This document shows positions 50,300-60,070 of a stretch of DNA of 64,000 nucleotides, piece by piece (position 1 is the stretch's first letter; each line of letters begins with the position of its first letter). The stretch covers positions 584,501 through 648,500 of the forward strand of contig NC_091871.1 of assembly GCF_019399895.1 (NCBI RefSeq), read 5' to 3'. The notes below the pieces were generated by a model. It saw only the letters and a program-made list of their open reading frames with translations. It made no database searches and had not been told where the DNA came from. The DNA is from Cardiocondyla obscurior (taxonomy: Eukaryota > Arthropoda > Insecta > Hymenoptera > Formicidae). A program made the translations under genes and the position numbers.

Positions 50300-52585
50300 T
50301 TATTGCGTATCATTAGACGAAGAGGGAACACTAGTATCACCCGCAGCATAAAGTGTTAAAGCACATTTTTGCTTTTTAGCTGCGGGTGCATATAATGTTT
50401 CGGATGACATTAAATCTAAGTGTTTTTTTCCTAATTTCATATTTATTGCTGTTTCCCTTTTCGCCTTCAACGCTGATTTAAATACACAAGATGCATTTAC
50501 CGTGTTCGACGATAGCCTATTTCTTTTTTTTGATTTTAAATCAGTTAAAATAGAAAATGTTCTTTCTGGATCCGCGTTTGAATGAGGAAGTGATCTTACC
50601 GCGTTTACAAGAGAAATTAAAGCTGGATAATTTGGATTTTGATTTGATTCGCGTTTTAAAATTTTTTGCCACATTTCATCAAAGCTAATTGTTGCAAGAG
50701 ATTGTTTTTCTTCAGGTGAAAAATCTGAATATAACGCAAGCCATTCTTGCTTTAAACTATTTTCGTCAAAACCGGATAAACGTTTTGCAATAAACGAAAC
50801 ATCATTGAATGTCGAATCTCTATTACTATCAAATAAAGCTTTCTGCGGTAAAAAGACTTGAAGTTTATATAAAAATATATTATTAACAGGTAATCTTTTT
50901 TTAATTTCTGTCGCAGCAGTTATATAAAATTGTAAACAGTTTTGTCGTATAACTGTAACAACATTTGCATGTCCTTCCATTAATTCACTGAGATAATCTT
51001 CGCATTCTGATCCTAAAGTTATTTCGAAAAGAGGTTTATAATTATCCGTTTCATTAAATGATAAATTTGTAAGAATTTTATCTAAGACGTCTAATTTTAA
51101 GAAATTTGTACAAACTTGAACAAGAAAATCGACAGATTTAGATTGTAGTAAATGAATTTTTGTTTCGGCGGCTTGAAAGTACGCGTTAAAAGTGTTGAAA
51201 ACATTTAAAATATATTTTAAAAACAGAAAATATGCTTTTGTCTCTACGTTAATCATTAAAGATAATAAATATTCCGCAGACTTTGATTTTTCATTAACGA
51301 CCATGTCATGTAAAAAATATTGTATTGAATCCCACGATTCTAAAACTCTGTCGACACAAGAATAATGTGTCAGCCACCGAGTGTCGCACAATTTTAATAT
51401 TTTATGCGTATTATTTTGGAAACATTCCGTAAATTCATTGAAAACGGCTAAACGTTTTGGGCTATTATTAATATAAGTAGAAATTTTTCTTAAAAATTCT
51501 TCGCAAATATGAGGTATTACTGCACATGCAGCGTTTGCAGCCAATGCAGCAGAATGACAAGGACATGAAAATGTTAGTAAATTTTTACATCTTTCTTCCA
51601 ATTTTGTTTTAAATGATAAATGTTTTCCTGTCATGACGGAAGCATTGTCGCATGACAGGGCGAGAATATTAGAAAATGGAATTTGTAGTTTGTACATTTC
51701 GGATTTAAACGCGTTAAATAATTTCTCTGCACTACAATCTCTTGCATCAATATCAATTAGTTTTATTAATTGTGTTCGGACATTAAATGATTCGGGATCT
51801 ATGAACCGTACAAGAAACGTCATCCATTTATTGTTAGTAATATCGGATGTCTCATCAATAAAAATCGAAAATTTTGTGTTTCTCACTATATCAACAACAT
51901 TTTCTGTTTCAACTGGACATAATACATTAGAAATAATATTTCGGCATTTTGTCGAACCCATGCTCATGCTTTTCAAGACATTAGGATCTTTTCCTATGTC
52001 TTGAAAAAGACTGAGAATCTCTTTTGCTGTTTGATGAGGAATATTCTTTTCAGCAATTAATCCTGCAAATCGAATTTCAGCGAATTTTTTCCGATCATCA
52101 AACGACAAAAGAGATTCTTCAGTTTGTGTATCTAAATCGGTATTCGAATTGCTTATTTCTAAATCACTTTTTTCGCTGTTACTTTTGTGCAATATGGATT
52201 CTGCGTGTCTTAAAATTTGAGATTTTCCACCCGTAAATTCTTTGTCGCAAATTTTGCAAAAGAATTTATTTAAATTATTTGGTACTTCGCGCAACCATAA
52301 TTTAGTATCTGGACGACAAAGCCATTTATATTGAAAAATACTTTTGCGTTGTACCTGTTGTTCGTCTAATGGTGAACTTTCTAATGTATTTTTTTTATGA
52401 CACGCAGAATCCATATGCTTGGAAACGTACGATGAACATGAGAAGTTTTTGTTGCATTTAATGCAATGGAAAAGCGTACAATCTGTTGGTACTTCACGTA
52501 ACCAAGATTTATATTTTTCATTATTAAGCCATGCTTTAGAAAATTTTCGCTTGGGTTTGATTGTTTGTTCATCATACGTTTCCAT
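50300..52585 (-). CDS. hAT-family transposase with two N-terminal zinc fingers (intact)
   Basis: 761 aa, starting at the ATG 52585 (METYDEQ...). An in-frame extension to 52972 is low-complexity Phe/Tyr/Leu sequence and is rejected. Two similar N-terminal modules, each W-L-R-E-V-P followed by C-x2-C...H...H, lie at about 28-62 and 88-125 and would bind the transposon ends. The RNase H-like core includes FIDETSD, LSCDNAS, CPCHSAAL and DTRWLTHYSC. The C-terminal hAT dimerisation region has SLPHSNADPERTFS followed by a basic LKSKKRNRLSS. No stop or frameshift. It lies about 970 bp from the right terminal repeat and reads inwards, and would catalyse excision and insertion of the 20.75-kb element. 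Confidence 0.88.
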   Translation of the reverse strand: METYDEQTIKPKRKFSKAWLNNEKYKSWLREVPTDCTLFHCIKCNKNFSCSSYVSKHMDSACHKKNTLESSPLDEQQVQRKSIFQYKWLCRPDTKLWLREVPNNLNKFFCKICDKEFTGGKSQILRHAESILHKSNSEKSDLEISNSNTDLDTQTEESLLSFDDRKKFAEIRFAGLIAEKNIPHQTAKEILSLFQDIGKDPNVLKSMSMGSTKCRNIISNVLCPVETENVVDIVRNTKFSIFIDETSDITNNKWMTFLVRFIDPESFNVRTQLIKLIDIDARDCSAEKLFNAFKSEMYKLQIPFSNILALSCDNASVMTGKHLSFKTKLEERCKNLLTFSCPCHSAALAANAACAVIPHICEEFLRKISTYINNSPKRLAVFNEFTECFQNNTHKILKLCDTRWLTHYSCVDRVLESWDSIQYFLHDMVVNEKSKSAEYLLSLMINVETKAYFLFLKYILNVFNTFNAYFQAAETKIHLLQSKSVDFLVQVCTNFLKLDVLDKILTNLSFNETDNYKPLFEITLGSECEDYLSELMEGHANVVTVIRQNCLQFYITAATEIKKRLPVNNIFLYKLQVFLPQKALFDSNRDSTFNDVSFIAKRLSGFDENSLKQEWLALYSDFSPEEKQSLATISFDEMWQKILKRESNQNPNYPALISLVNAVRSLPHSNADPERTFSILTDLKSKKRNRLSSNTVNASCVFKSALKAKRETAINMKLGKKHLDLMSSETLYAPAAKKQKCALTLYAAGDTSVPSSSNDTQ

Positions 52586-53209
52586 TTTAAGATAAGAAAT
52601 AAAGAAATAAAATAAGAAGAAATGTATAATAAAAAGAATAGAAAAAAGATAGTAAAGAAGTAAGACAAAGTTAAATAAAAGAATAGCAAGGTATAAAAAA
52701 TAAGAAAAAAAAGTAAAAATATAAACGTTGTAAAAGAAAGAAGTAAAAAAATGAAATAGGAAATAAAAATGAAATAAGAAAGAAATAAGTACCAGAATGA
52801 AGGCTTGAGATGGAAAAGAAAGTTCTAAATTCGCAACGATCACCAGAACGTCTAGACGCTTTGTGACAATGCGGAAACATCGCGCTAGATAAGCGATCAA
52901 AGCATCGAAATAAAAGAGCTGCAACACATATACACGTGCGCAATACATAACAGTATGCGTATGTGTTCGCATTTTGACATAGTAACACCGAATAGCAGTG
53001 CCGAAGTACTCGGAATAATCGGAGGGAGTTTATTTTGATACAATCGTAGCAAATGTATTTTTTACGCAAAGTAAAATATTCACGTAAAATAATAATTATT
53101 ATATACATTTTTGCAAAATGTTTCTGTTTTTATAAAATTAAAAAAGTTTTTAAATATTTTAAAGAACTAAATTTTGTAATAAAAAATTTTGTTAAATGTT
53201 ATTTAATTT
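52586..53209. other. 5' region of the transposase gene
   Basis: A/T-rich with AAGAAATAAAATAAGAAG purine repeats, then moderately mixed sequence at 52790-53040 that may hold the promoter. No other gene seen. Confidence 0.4.
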
Positions 53210-53554
53210 GTTTTACTTTATTTAGATTATTTAATTGCGGTACACATATAACATATAACATGGGGTCAATATTTAATTTTATAATGAAATTTTATTTATC
53301 AATATATGTATGTACATAATTAATTAATGTTCTGTTGCGCAATAAAAGAAAAAATTACAAGTTTGCTCATCGGTGAGAAATGAGTTTATCACGACGTCGG
53401 CTGTAGTTCTAGAGAGACAGAGTCAGATATGACATACGTCTGCGCTCTTCCAGCAGCCGACGCTGGCCGAGGCGTTGGAGGCGCTGCGGGCGTACACAGA
53501 CACGGCATTGTGCCTAGTGTGCGTATGTTGCCCGTCTGCAATCTGAGACCACTG
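53210..53554 (-). repeat. hAT right terminal inverted repeat
   Basis: Inverse of 32805-33140. Outer end GCAATCTGAGACCACTG at 53554, followed by target duplication ATTGGAGG. Confidence 0.9.
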
Positions 53555-53693
53555 ATTGGAGGAGCTCGTTCAGCTTTCCCTCTCCATTTTTGATCTTCAC
53601 CCAGAAAAGGGTTGGCGACTCCACCTCCAACACTTGCACTTCTAGCGGGGAGCGAGTCAGCTGATGGGTATCGATATAGGAAATGGTTGCCAT
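53555..53693 (-). pseudogene. Tudor-domain protein 2, 5' part
   Basis: From ATG at 53693 (MATISYIDTHQL) to the hAT target duplication. It includes VEVESPTLFWVKI-type Tudor start and a following helix ending LNELLQ, matching Tudor 1 exon 2 (ID..QL...SPTMFWVKL). The frame continues at 32796. A possible acceptor TTTTGTTTTAG lies about 65 bp upstream (near 53757), so a further 5' exon, as in Tudor 1, may exist beyond the elements to the right. Confidence 0.7.
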
Positions 53694-53948
53694 ATTAGTT
53701 TTCCTTTTCTTTCTTCTTACTCTTTTTTTTCTTCTTTCTTATTTCTTTCTTCTTATTCTAAAACAAAATGTTTCTTTAATAATAAAGAAAAAGATATTCT
53801 GATTTTTATTTTAAAGATTCTATGGACATGAATTATAAAAAAAATGAAAGTCTGTTGCGTGTACGGAAATACACGAAGTAAATACGGTCGTAAAGAAAAA
53901 TCTGTTGCATGTATGGTATTACATGTAATATGATTAAATTGAAGTTTT
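53694..53948. other. Spacer between Tudor 2 and the env of the next element
   Basis: Pyrimidine-rich CTTTCTTCTT run (53701-53755) and two roughly 30-bp similar phrases (CTGTTGCGTGTACGGAAATACA / CTGTTGCATGTATGGTATTACA). No LTR end or purine tract was recognised, so the left edge of the neighbouring element is undefined. Confidence 0.5.
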
Positions 53949-55958
53949 TTAGTGTCGTAGTTGTAGAGAATACGTTGCATTCTCTCGGGCTGGAAGAAGA
54001 GGATAATGTCGTTCCCGCTCCTCATCGTGATTCATTTCAGGTTCTTCAATAGGAGGCAATTCATTTTTTAGTTGTTTTTCAATCTCTGGCTCAGGCATTT
54101 TCGGTGCGCTTGGTTTTTCATATTTTTGTCTCTTTTCTCCTAAGTGTAATAATAGTTGTGTTAGCGAGTCCCAGATGGCTCCGATTAAATACAGAGACCA
54201 TCCGTATACCGTATGCAGCGCGTATCCATGAACAAGAGTGTCAAGAATTAATTTAACTCCGCGAATGCACAGAAATATTCCTAGCATTCCGGCGCTGATA
54301 TATCCAAAAACCAGAAATTTACTCCACATTTTATTCCATGCGGAGGTTGCTACTTTCTCTATTGATGCCTCGTCCATGAGATTAGAAATTAACCCTCCAT
54401 GAATCGTTGTAGGTTCTCCCATTACTCTCCTTGCCACTGTATTAAGTAGCGCAGGTCGTTCTGCAGGGAACATTATGTGATCTCTTAGGTGTTCGAGATC
54501 TTTTTCACTGTAAATTCCGCTGGCTGCAAGTGATCCTGGATTTGTATAATGCCATGTTGGTTTAGTCATAGGTTTTATTGTGGTGGGGGGTAAGGTTCGT
54601 TCCGGTGTGGGTATCATTCGATACCATCCGTCATTTAAGAAATACATAGGAGGTATTACTCGATTGCACGAGATTTGAGTTCCGGTTCTGGTTAATATAT
54701 GAGTTCGTGGAGATAAGAAATACGTTTTGTTATTTTTAAGTACTGGCAATTCGGAATAACATTCTTTTATATGCTGAATTTTTACGTTAACAGGTGTACA
54801 TTTTATTATGTGTACTACTTCTCCGGAGATAACAGCCATATATCCAGGCCCTTTCATTATTTGATATGCAAATTCGTCGGGTGAATTTACTGCGATACTT
54901 AATGCATTTTCCAATACTTGTTGTTCTAAATTGCAGCGTTGTTTTAGTACATCTCGATATAATGAATTCATTTGCGAGCGGATATGTTTTTCTACGTATA
55001 CAAATTTTGAGTTTACATAAGTAAATATGTCTAAATTTTCGACGGATAATGGTCGCTTTTGTGCAAATAAATCTCCTTTCGTGGTTTCCAAAATTAATAA
55101 TTTAGGATGCTCGGTTTTTGTCAAAGTATATCCACATAACGGTTCTTCTCCTGTCTTGGTTAATGCAAATGTTATATCATGCGTAGATAATGAGTATACT
55201 ATTTGCGGTTTTTCATAGAGTGTATCGAGCATTCGGTTTGCATATCCTTCATATAAAATATCGTAGTTACTAAATTTGCAATAATCGGTCGGTAATGTTT
55301 GCCAGAATGTATAACCCCCATCGATATCGATGCAATTATTATCTGTGTAAGTACATACAGTTCCTGATCTTAGGCGAATCTGATTCGCCTCCAAATTAAC
55401 AGTAGCTTGATGAGTAATTAAAGTAATTGTTATTATGGCTTGTACAACAACATTGTCCCAGCTTCCGTAAGGGTCTGAATAATAACTGCCGGAGCAATGT
55501 CCATCAGTACTTGCAGTTCCTGCAAGCGTAATCGGTCGCATTACTGTTTGATTTACTTTTAATCCGTAAACGTGATTATATGTTGAGAATGAGAATGATC
55601 CTGTTGCGTGCATCTTCTTGCATTGATCAACTGTAGTCTCGAAAATATATTTGGCTTGCCCATTGGCTACCGTTGAAATATGTGAGTGCATTCCGCAATG
55701 GTATACATTTCGATTTATTGAAACTTTACACTGTATTACAGGTATTCCCTCAAATTTAGATAATTGCAGCAGTTGTATGTAGGTTCGGTCTACCTGAGGC
55801 TAAGTTAACGGTATATTGCAGTTTTCAACATCCAGTAACGATAAGGTCGTAATTTTTAAATTCGCCGATCCACAATCGTAACCGATTATTCCGTATGCTT
55901 TTTTAGTAATATGTGTTAAGATGATCGTGACAATAATCCATTTAAATCTCGAATCCAT
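53949..55958 (-). pseudogene. env: Env of E1: chuvirus-like glycoprotein with one nonsense codon
   Basis: Frame from ATG 55958 (hydrophobic signal-peptide-like start) to the stop at 53949, with one in-frame TAG at 55802-55800 (codon 53). The rest is open: Cys-rich ectodomain, a conserved block around YVNSKFVYVEKHI and MKGPGYMAV, a membrane-proximal region, a transmembrane segment (GYISAGMLGIFLCIRGVKLIL) and a long charged tail with Pro/Glu. These blocks resemble glycoproteins of chuviruses (Jingchuvirales), known as captured env genes in arthropod LTR elements. Identification is by recall of the family. A related copy is at 61546-63585. Confidence 0.75.
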
Positions 55959-55983
55959 CTGAAAATATAATTTTTTTTTATTC

Positions 55984-58234
55984 TTATCCGTTTGGTTTTA
56001 TATATGATACTCGGAGTCTGTTTGGATGTACTACTTTCGTATTTTTCTTAATTCTTATTTTCACATTATTTTTATTTAAGATTTCTAAAACTTCGTGGGG
56101 CCCCGTATATTGATTGCCGAATTTTCCTGGCTTTGGCCCTTTCAATAAAAATACATAGTCGCCGGGTTTAAAAATTTTCGGATTTATTTTCTTGTCGTAA
56201 TATTTTTTAGATTTTTCTTTTGCTTCAGTTACATTTTTGAAGGCATTAACCTGCAAATTATGGAGTTGTGTAACTAAGCTTATCAAATAATCATCGTAAT
56301 TGGCTAATTTTTCCTCCGGACCAAGTGGTTCGTCCGTCGGTACTCTGGCTATTTTCCCAAATACTAGTTCATATGGTGTATGTTTCGTTGCTTCATGTAC
56401 ACAAGTATTATAATTAAACATGGCGAGTCCGACCCATTTGTCCCATTCTTTTTGTTCATTGGCGTATTGCTTTAAATATTCGCCAAGAGCATGGTGAGAC
56501 TTTTTTAATGAGCCGTTTGATTGCGGGTGAAATGCTGTGGTTCGAAATTTCCGTATTCTAAATATTTTCGCCACTAAATATTTTCTTGATTAATTCACTC
56601 ACGAAATTCCTTCCTTGATCGGTTAAAATTGCTTTTGGGGCGCCTAATACACAGATAAATCTGTCTACAAAAACTTCGGCTATTGTTTCGGATGTCTGAT
56701 TTTGTAATGGTACGCCCATGCAGAATTTTGTCAGCTGGTCTTGCATGGTCAAAATATATTCATTTCCTCTGTCAGTTCTTGGCAGAGGCCCTACAATATC
56801 CATGGCAATTTTGTCGAAAGATGCTCCCGGTGTGTCAGTTATTAGCATGGGTTGTTTAGTTTTTACCCTGACTAATTTTTTTAACTGACACTGTAGACAT
56901 TGCTGAATATATAGTTGAACCTCTTGTTTTAAATTTTCCCAGTAGTATTTATGTTTAATTCTATTATACGTTTTATTTACTCCGCGATGCCCCCCCGTTG
57001 GTGAGCAATGCATTTCTCCGATTATTGACGATCGGAAATCTCTGGGAGGATATTTTATTGCTCCGTTGCAAATTATTAATTTCGTAGGTGAGTTTAAAAA
57101 GATTATATGTAGCAGGTTTTTAATTTCGCCCCAAGGTACATTGTTTATTAGATCGGTTTTCGCAATACTAACTGTTTGCAAATTTAGTTCATCGGAGATT
57201 ATTCGCAAATTTTTTATGGCTGTAGATATGTATTGCAAAGTTAAAGTTGGTCCTTCCCGGACTCCTTCGCTGATTGGTAAGATAATGTGATAGTGTTTCT
57301 TGTATTTAATCGGTTGCGCTTCCCCTAAAGCAAGCGTTTTAATTTTCGGTAGTTCATTTCTCTCAAATAATTTTTGTGAACCGGAATCCAAAGGATTTCC
57401 TTCAATGCCAGTGAAGTATGTGATATTATCTTTTCGTAAGAATAATAAGTCACGTGTTTCAATTATGTTGTTAGGTATATCTTGAATATCTGTAACAACG
57501 GGTAAATTTCTATTTTCCTCTGTCTCACTCTCATCTTCACTTCCACTGTCGCTCTCTCTTTCCTTGTCAGATTCATCTACCTGCTCGTCCTCCTTTTCGA
57601 TTTCCTTGTCTTTTAATAGTTCTGTCCTTGCCCTTTTTGCTGTAAGGCTTCGTGTTTGTATTCGGTGTTCTTCTGGTGGTTCATGAATTAACGCTTTTTC
57701 CACAATCTCCTGTGATGGTTCATTTAATTCCTGTTCCGTAAATGGTATTGAATCATTTTTGCTTATTTCATTTTTATTAATTTCCTTTTCTGTTTCTTCC
57801 TCATCAGATAAATATAATTTGTAATCATCGTCTTCTTCATTGTCATTATCGGATTCTTCTAGCACTTGCGCGATTAGTTCAGCATCTTTAGGATCGTTCG
57901 GATTTAATTTTTTCATAGGCTTAATTATGTTGCATTGCTTTTCTTCTACAGGATTTCTTGACAATGCATCTGCGTTTACATTCGTTTTTCCGGCCTTGTA
58001 TACTACATCGTAGTCATACTCGGCTAATTTTAATCGCCATCGTAATATGCGCATATTTGCATCTTGCGCATTTTTGAACCAAAGCAATGGTTTATGATCC
58101 GTGACTAAAGTGAATTTTTGACCGTATAGGTATGGTCGAAAATGTTTCACACAATAGACTATTGCTAGTGCCTCTTTCTCGTATGTGTCGTATTTTACTT
58201 CATTCTCCGTCAATGTTCGTGATGCATATGCCAC
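55984..58234 (-). pseudogene. pol: Pol remnant of E1 (RNase H and integrase)
   Basis: Two frames, 58234-56558 and 56574-55984, overlap at a 16-nt near-duplication (AAATATTTTC repeated around 56562-56590) that causes a frameshift. RNase H sequence starts at the E2 junction (58290), then a Glu/Asp-rich linker of about 140 residues, the integrase HHCC finger (GGHRGVNKTYNRI...CLQCQ), and catalytic Asp residues in MDIVGPL and TDQGRNF. The expected catalytic Glu is Lys (NGSLKKSH for the usual NGSLERSH pattern). A chromodomain-free tail follows and stops 26 nt before env. Confidence 0.8.
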
Positions 58235-58509
58235 GGGTTGATCTTTGTTTATTATTCCCTGTGATAAAATTCCTCCTACAGCTATTCCTGTGTGACGTCT
58301 CGGCTTATAGATTTAGGGATTTCTAGGGAAATAGTGAAAAGGACCAGAGCGTCGATATTTTAATTCTCCACTCTAGGTACCCTAGGGTCTAGGTTGGAGT
58401 TGCTCTTCTTTAGTTTAAGGGGCAATCTGCATGCACCGATTATACCCCGGGATGGCAAGAGCCGTTTCTGCCTTATCGTAGGAAGTTACAAGAGTAGATC
58501 TTTTTTAAC

Positions 58510-58896
58510 TTAGCTTTTATTCTCCTTAGGTGTACAATTGCTAATTATCTTATTGAATAATCGGTCTATTGTTTTGGGAGGATTTTCGCCCAGGACTTCC
58601 ACGTCGGTGTCGGAAGTAGTAAGATCGATGGTTTCGATTATTCGGGGAGGGCGGTGAACAGTAATAAAATGGCCCTTTTGAATGGTAAGAATTCTAGGGC
58701 CTCTGGGCTTCGATGGCCCAGGCTGCGGGTCTTTCGGGGCGGTCTTCTCGGGTGCCCCGAACGAACTGGGAGGGGGAGAACTTGAAGGATGGTTGGCGGC
58801 CTCCTTCTCTGCGGCGATGAGCTCCCTCAAACGCCGATAAATCTCCGCCCTTTCGCGCCTTTTCTTTCCGCCTCTATATTTTTTCCTCCATACCAT
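58510..58896 (-). CDS. LTR-encoded basic/Pro-rich small protein of E2
   Basis: 128 codons with ATG directly after TTCTAG (58897-58902). Residues 1-32 are Lys/Arg-rich and helical (RRERAEIYRRLRELI), about 35-70 Pro/Ser-rich, and the end is less biased (IDLTTSDTDVEVLG, DRLFNKII). It has the same position (downstream of the LTR TATA, immediately after a TAG acceptor-like site) and the same build as the ORFs in copies A-D, though sequence similarity is weak (RLRELI / IRELRELV). Not recognised as a known family. Confidence 0.5.
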   Translation of the reverse strand: MVWRKKYRGGKKRRERAEIYRRLRELIAAEKEAANHPSSSPPPSSFGAPEKTAPKDPQPGPSKPRGPRILTIQKGHFITVHRPPRIIETIDLTTSDTDVEVLGENPPKTIDRLFNKIISNCTPKENKS

Positions 58897-58917
58897 CTAG
58901 AATCATAATGCGTAAAT

Positions 58918-59680
58918 GCAGACGATTTTCATCGAGCTTGCACTATTAAGCAAATGATTTTATGGGATAAGAAAGGAGAATTGTGATGCGGAAGGTATGC
59001 CTATTGTCTTTGAATTACATGAATCGCAGACGACCGTTCAGATCGTGGTGCGGCTATGCGTCAAAATACTAATTAAGCACATTACTCGCAGACAATTGGA
59101 GAGAAGGGAAATTGTAATGCAAAAGTGTGCAGATCGAGGTGGAGTTACACGTATTTGCAGACAATCCTTCAGATCGTAATGCAATTGTGCATCTGCGTTT
59201 CGATTATGCACATGCTTGCAGACGATTTTAAGGAAAGATGGAATCGTGGTATATTGAGATACAGACGATTGTAAGGAGAAGGAAATTTAATTGCGAAATG
59301 CCAGGATTCGTATTTAAGATGGCGAGTATTGCAGACGATCCTTTGGTCGTGATGCACTGTTCGCAGCGAAAATCGAACCTGCACTGTTAAGCAATTAATG
59401 ATTGAAATAAGAAAGGCTTGATTTGCGAAAAGTTAAGATTTGTTAATTAAGATGGCGAGTAATTGCAGACAACCCTCAGGTCGTGATGCACATTTCGTAG
59501 CGAAACAACAAATCTATACTATTAAGCAAATATTGAGGAATGGGAGGGATCCGATTTGCAAAATGCGAGGATTTGTATTTTGAGATGGCGAGTACTGCAG
59601 ACAACCCTCAGGTCGTAATGCAAGCTTCGCAGCGGAAAAACAAATCTGCACTTTTGAGCAATCGGTTTGATAATTTGTTA
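58918..59680. repeat. Degenerate tandem repeat of about 133 bp in the E2 LTR
   Basis: TTGCAGACRAYCCTYWGGTCGTRATGCA recurs near 59330, 59464 and 59597, with older, more decayed copies back to 58918; CACTATTAAGCAA and AAGATGGCGAGTA phrases recur with it. Confidence 0.7.
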
Positions 59681-60039
59681 GGAAACAAAGGTATGGTTTA
59701 ATACAGAAGAGGAAGAGAAAAACGACTTAGCGGCCAATATTAACTTTTACGCTCTAATCGTTCTCTTTAAGCCCCTAAGGCTTGTAGATGTACCAATAAT
59801 TAGTCACATCTATTTTTCTTAATATTAAGAGGATCGAGTTTAGAGATGGGAAGAATTATTTCAAAATTTAATCAACTTACTTTGAGTTTATTAAAAAGAA
59901 GACACGGCGCCTTTACAAATCGGATGGTTGGTCCAGACAGACGCAGTGTGATTAGGTTACAGCGGCTTCGTGACCCTCGGGTAGCTTCCGCAATTACACA
60001 CGTTCTTGGATTTTGAAAAGACTGAACGCTCGCTCGGGC

Positions 60040-60070
60040 CGCGGGCCCGCTTATATAGGTCTAGCATCCC
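60040..60070 (-). promoter_or_regulatory. TATA box of the E2 LTR
   Basis: Minus strand CCTATATAAGCGGGCCCGCGGCC, followed about 30 bases on by CGTTCAGTCTTTTC, a TATA plus initiator arrangement. The GC palindrome GGGCCCGCGGCCC lies between them. Confidence 0.55.

Larger units (their letters stand above)
32805..53554 (-). mobile_element. 20.75-kb hAT transposon inserted in a Tudor gene
   Basis: Both ends begin CAGTGGTCTCAGATTGC and are inverted copies over at least about 230 bp with near identity and about 330 bp in all. They are flanked by a perfect 8-bp duplication ATTGGAGG (32797-32804 and 53555-53562), the hallmark length for hAT elements. Removing one duplication and the element restores an open Tudor reading frame. 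It contains an intact hAT-type transposase at 50300-52585 on the minus strand, an inverted partial copy, two nested Gypsy elements of 4.9 and 4.7 kb (each with its own 5-bp duplication), MITEs and minisatellites. Without the nested LTR elements the element is about 11 kb, far larger than a typical 3-5 kb hAT. Confidence 0.9.
53949..58290 (-). mobile_element. Decayed Gypsy element with chuvirus-like env (E1), split by E2
   Basis: Minus-strand order is RNase H, integrase, env. Gag, protease and reverse transcriptase are absent because a second element inserted in the RNase H region at 58290/58291; they should lie beyond the right edge of the window. Its 3' LTR was not found. Coding is broken by a frameshift, an integrase active-site change and a nonsense codon in env. 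Confidence 0.75.

Noticed and set aside
52586..52972. N-terminal extension of the hAT transposase frame
   Set aside because: Phe/Tyr/Leu low-complexity translation of A/T-rich 5' flank; the METYDEQ start precedes the first zinc-finger module naturally.
50300..53554. Compact 3-kb hAT at the right with an unrelated left inverted repeat
   Set aside because: The 8-bp duplication and Tudor-frame continuity are at 32804 and 53555, so the whole interval behaves as one element.
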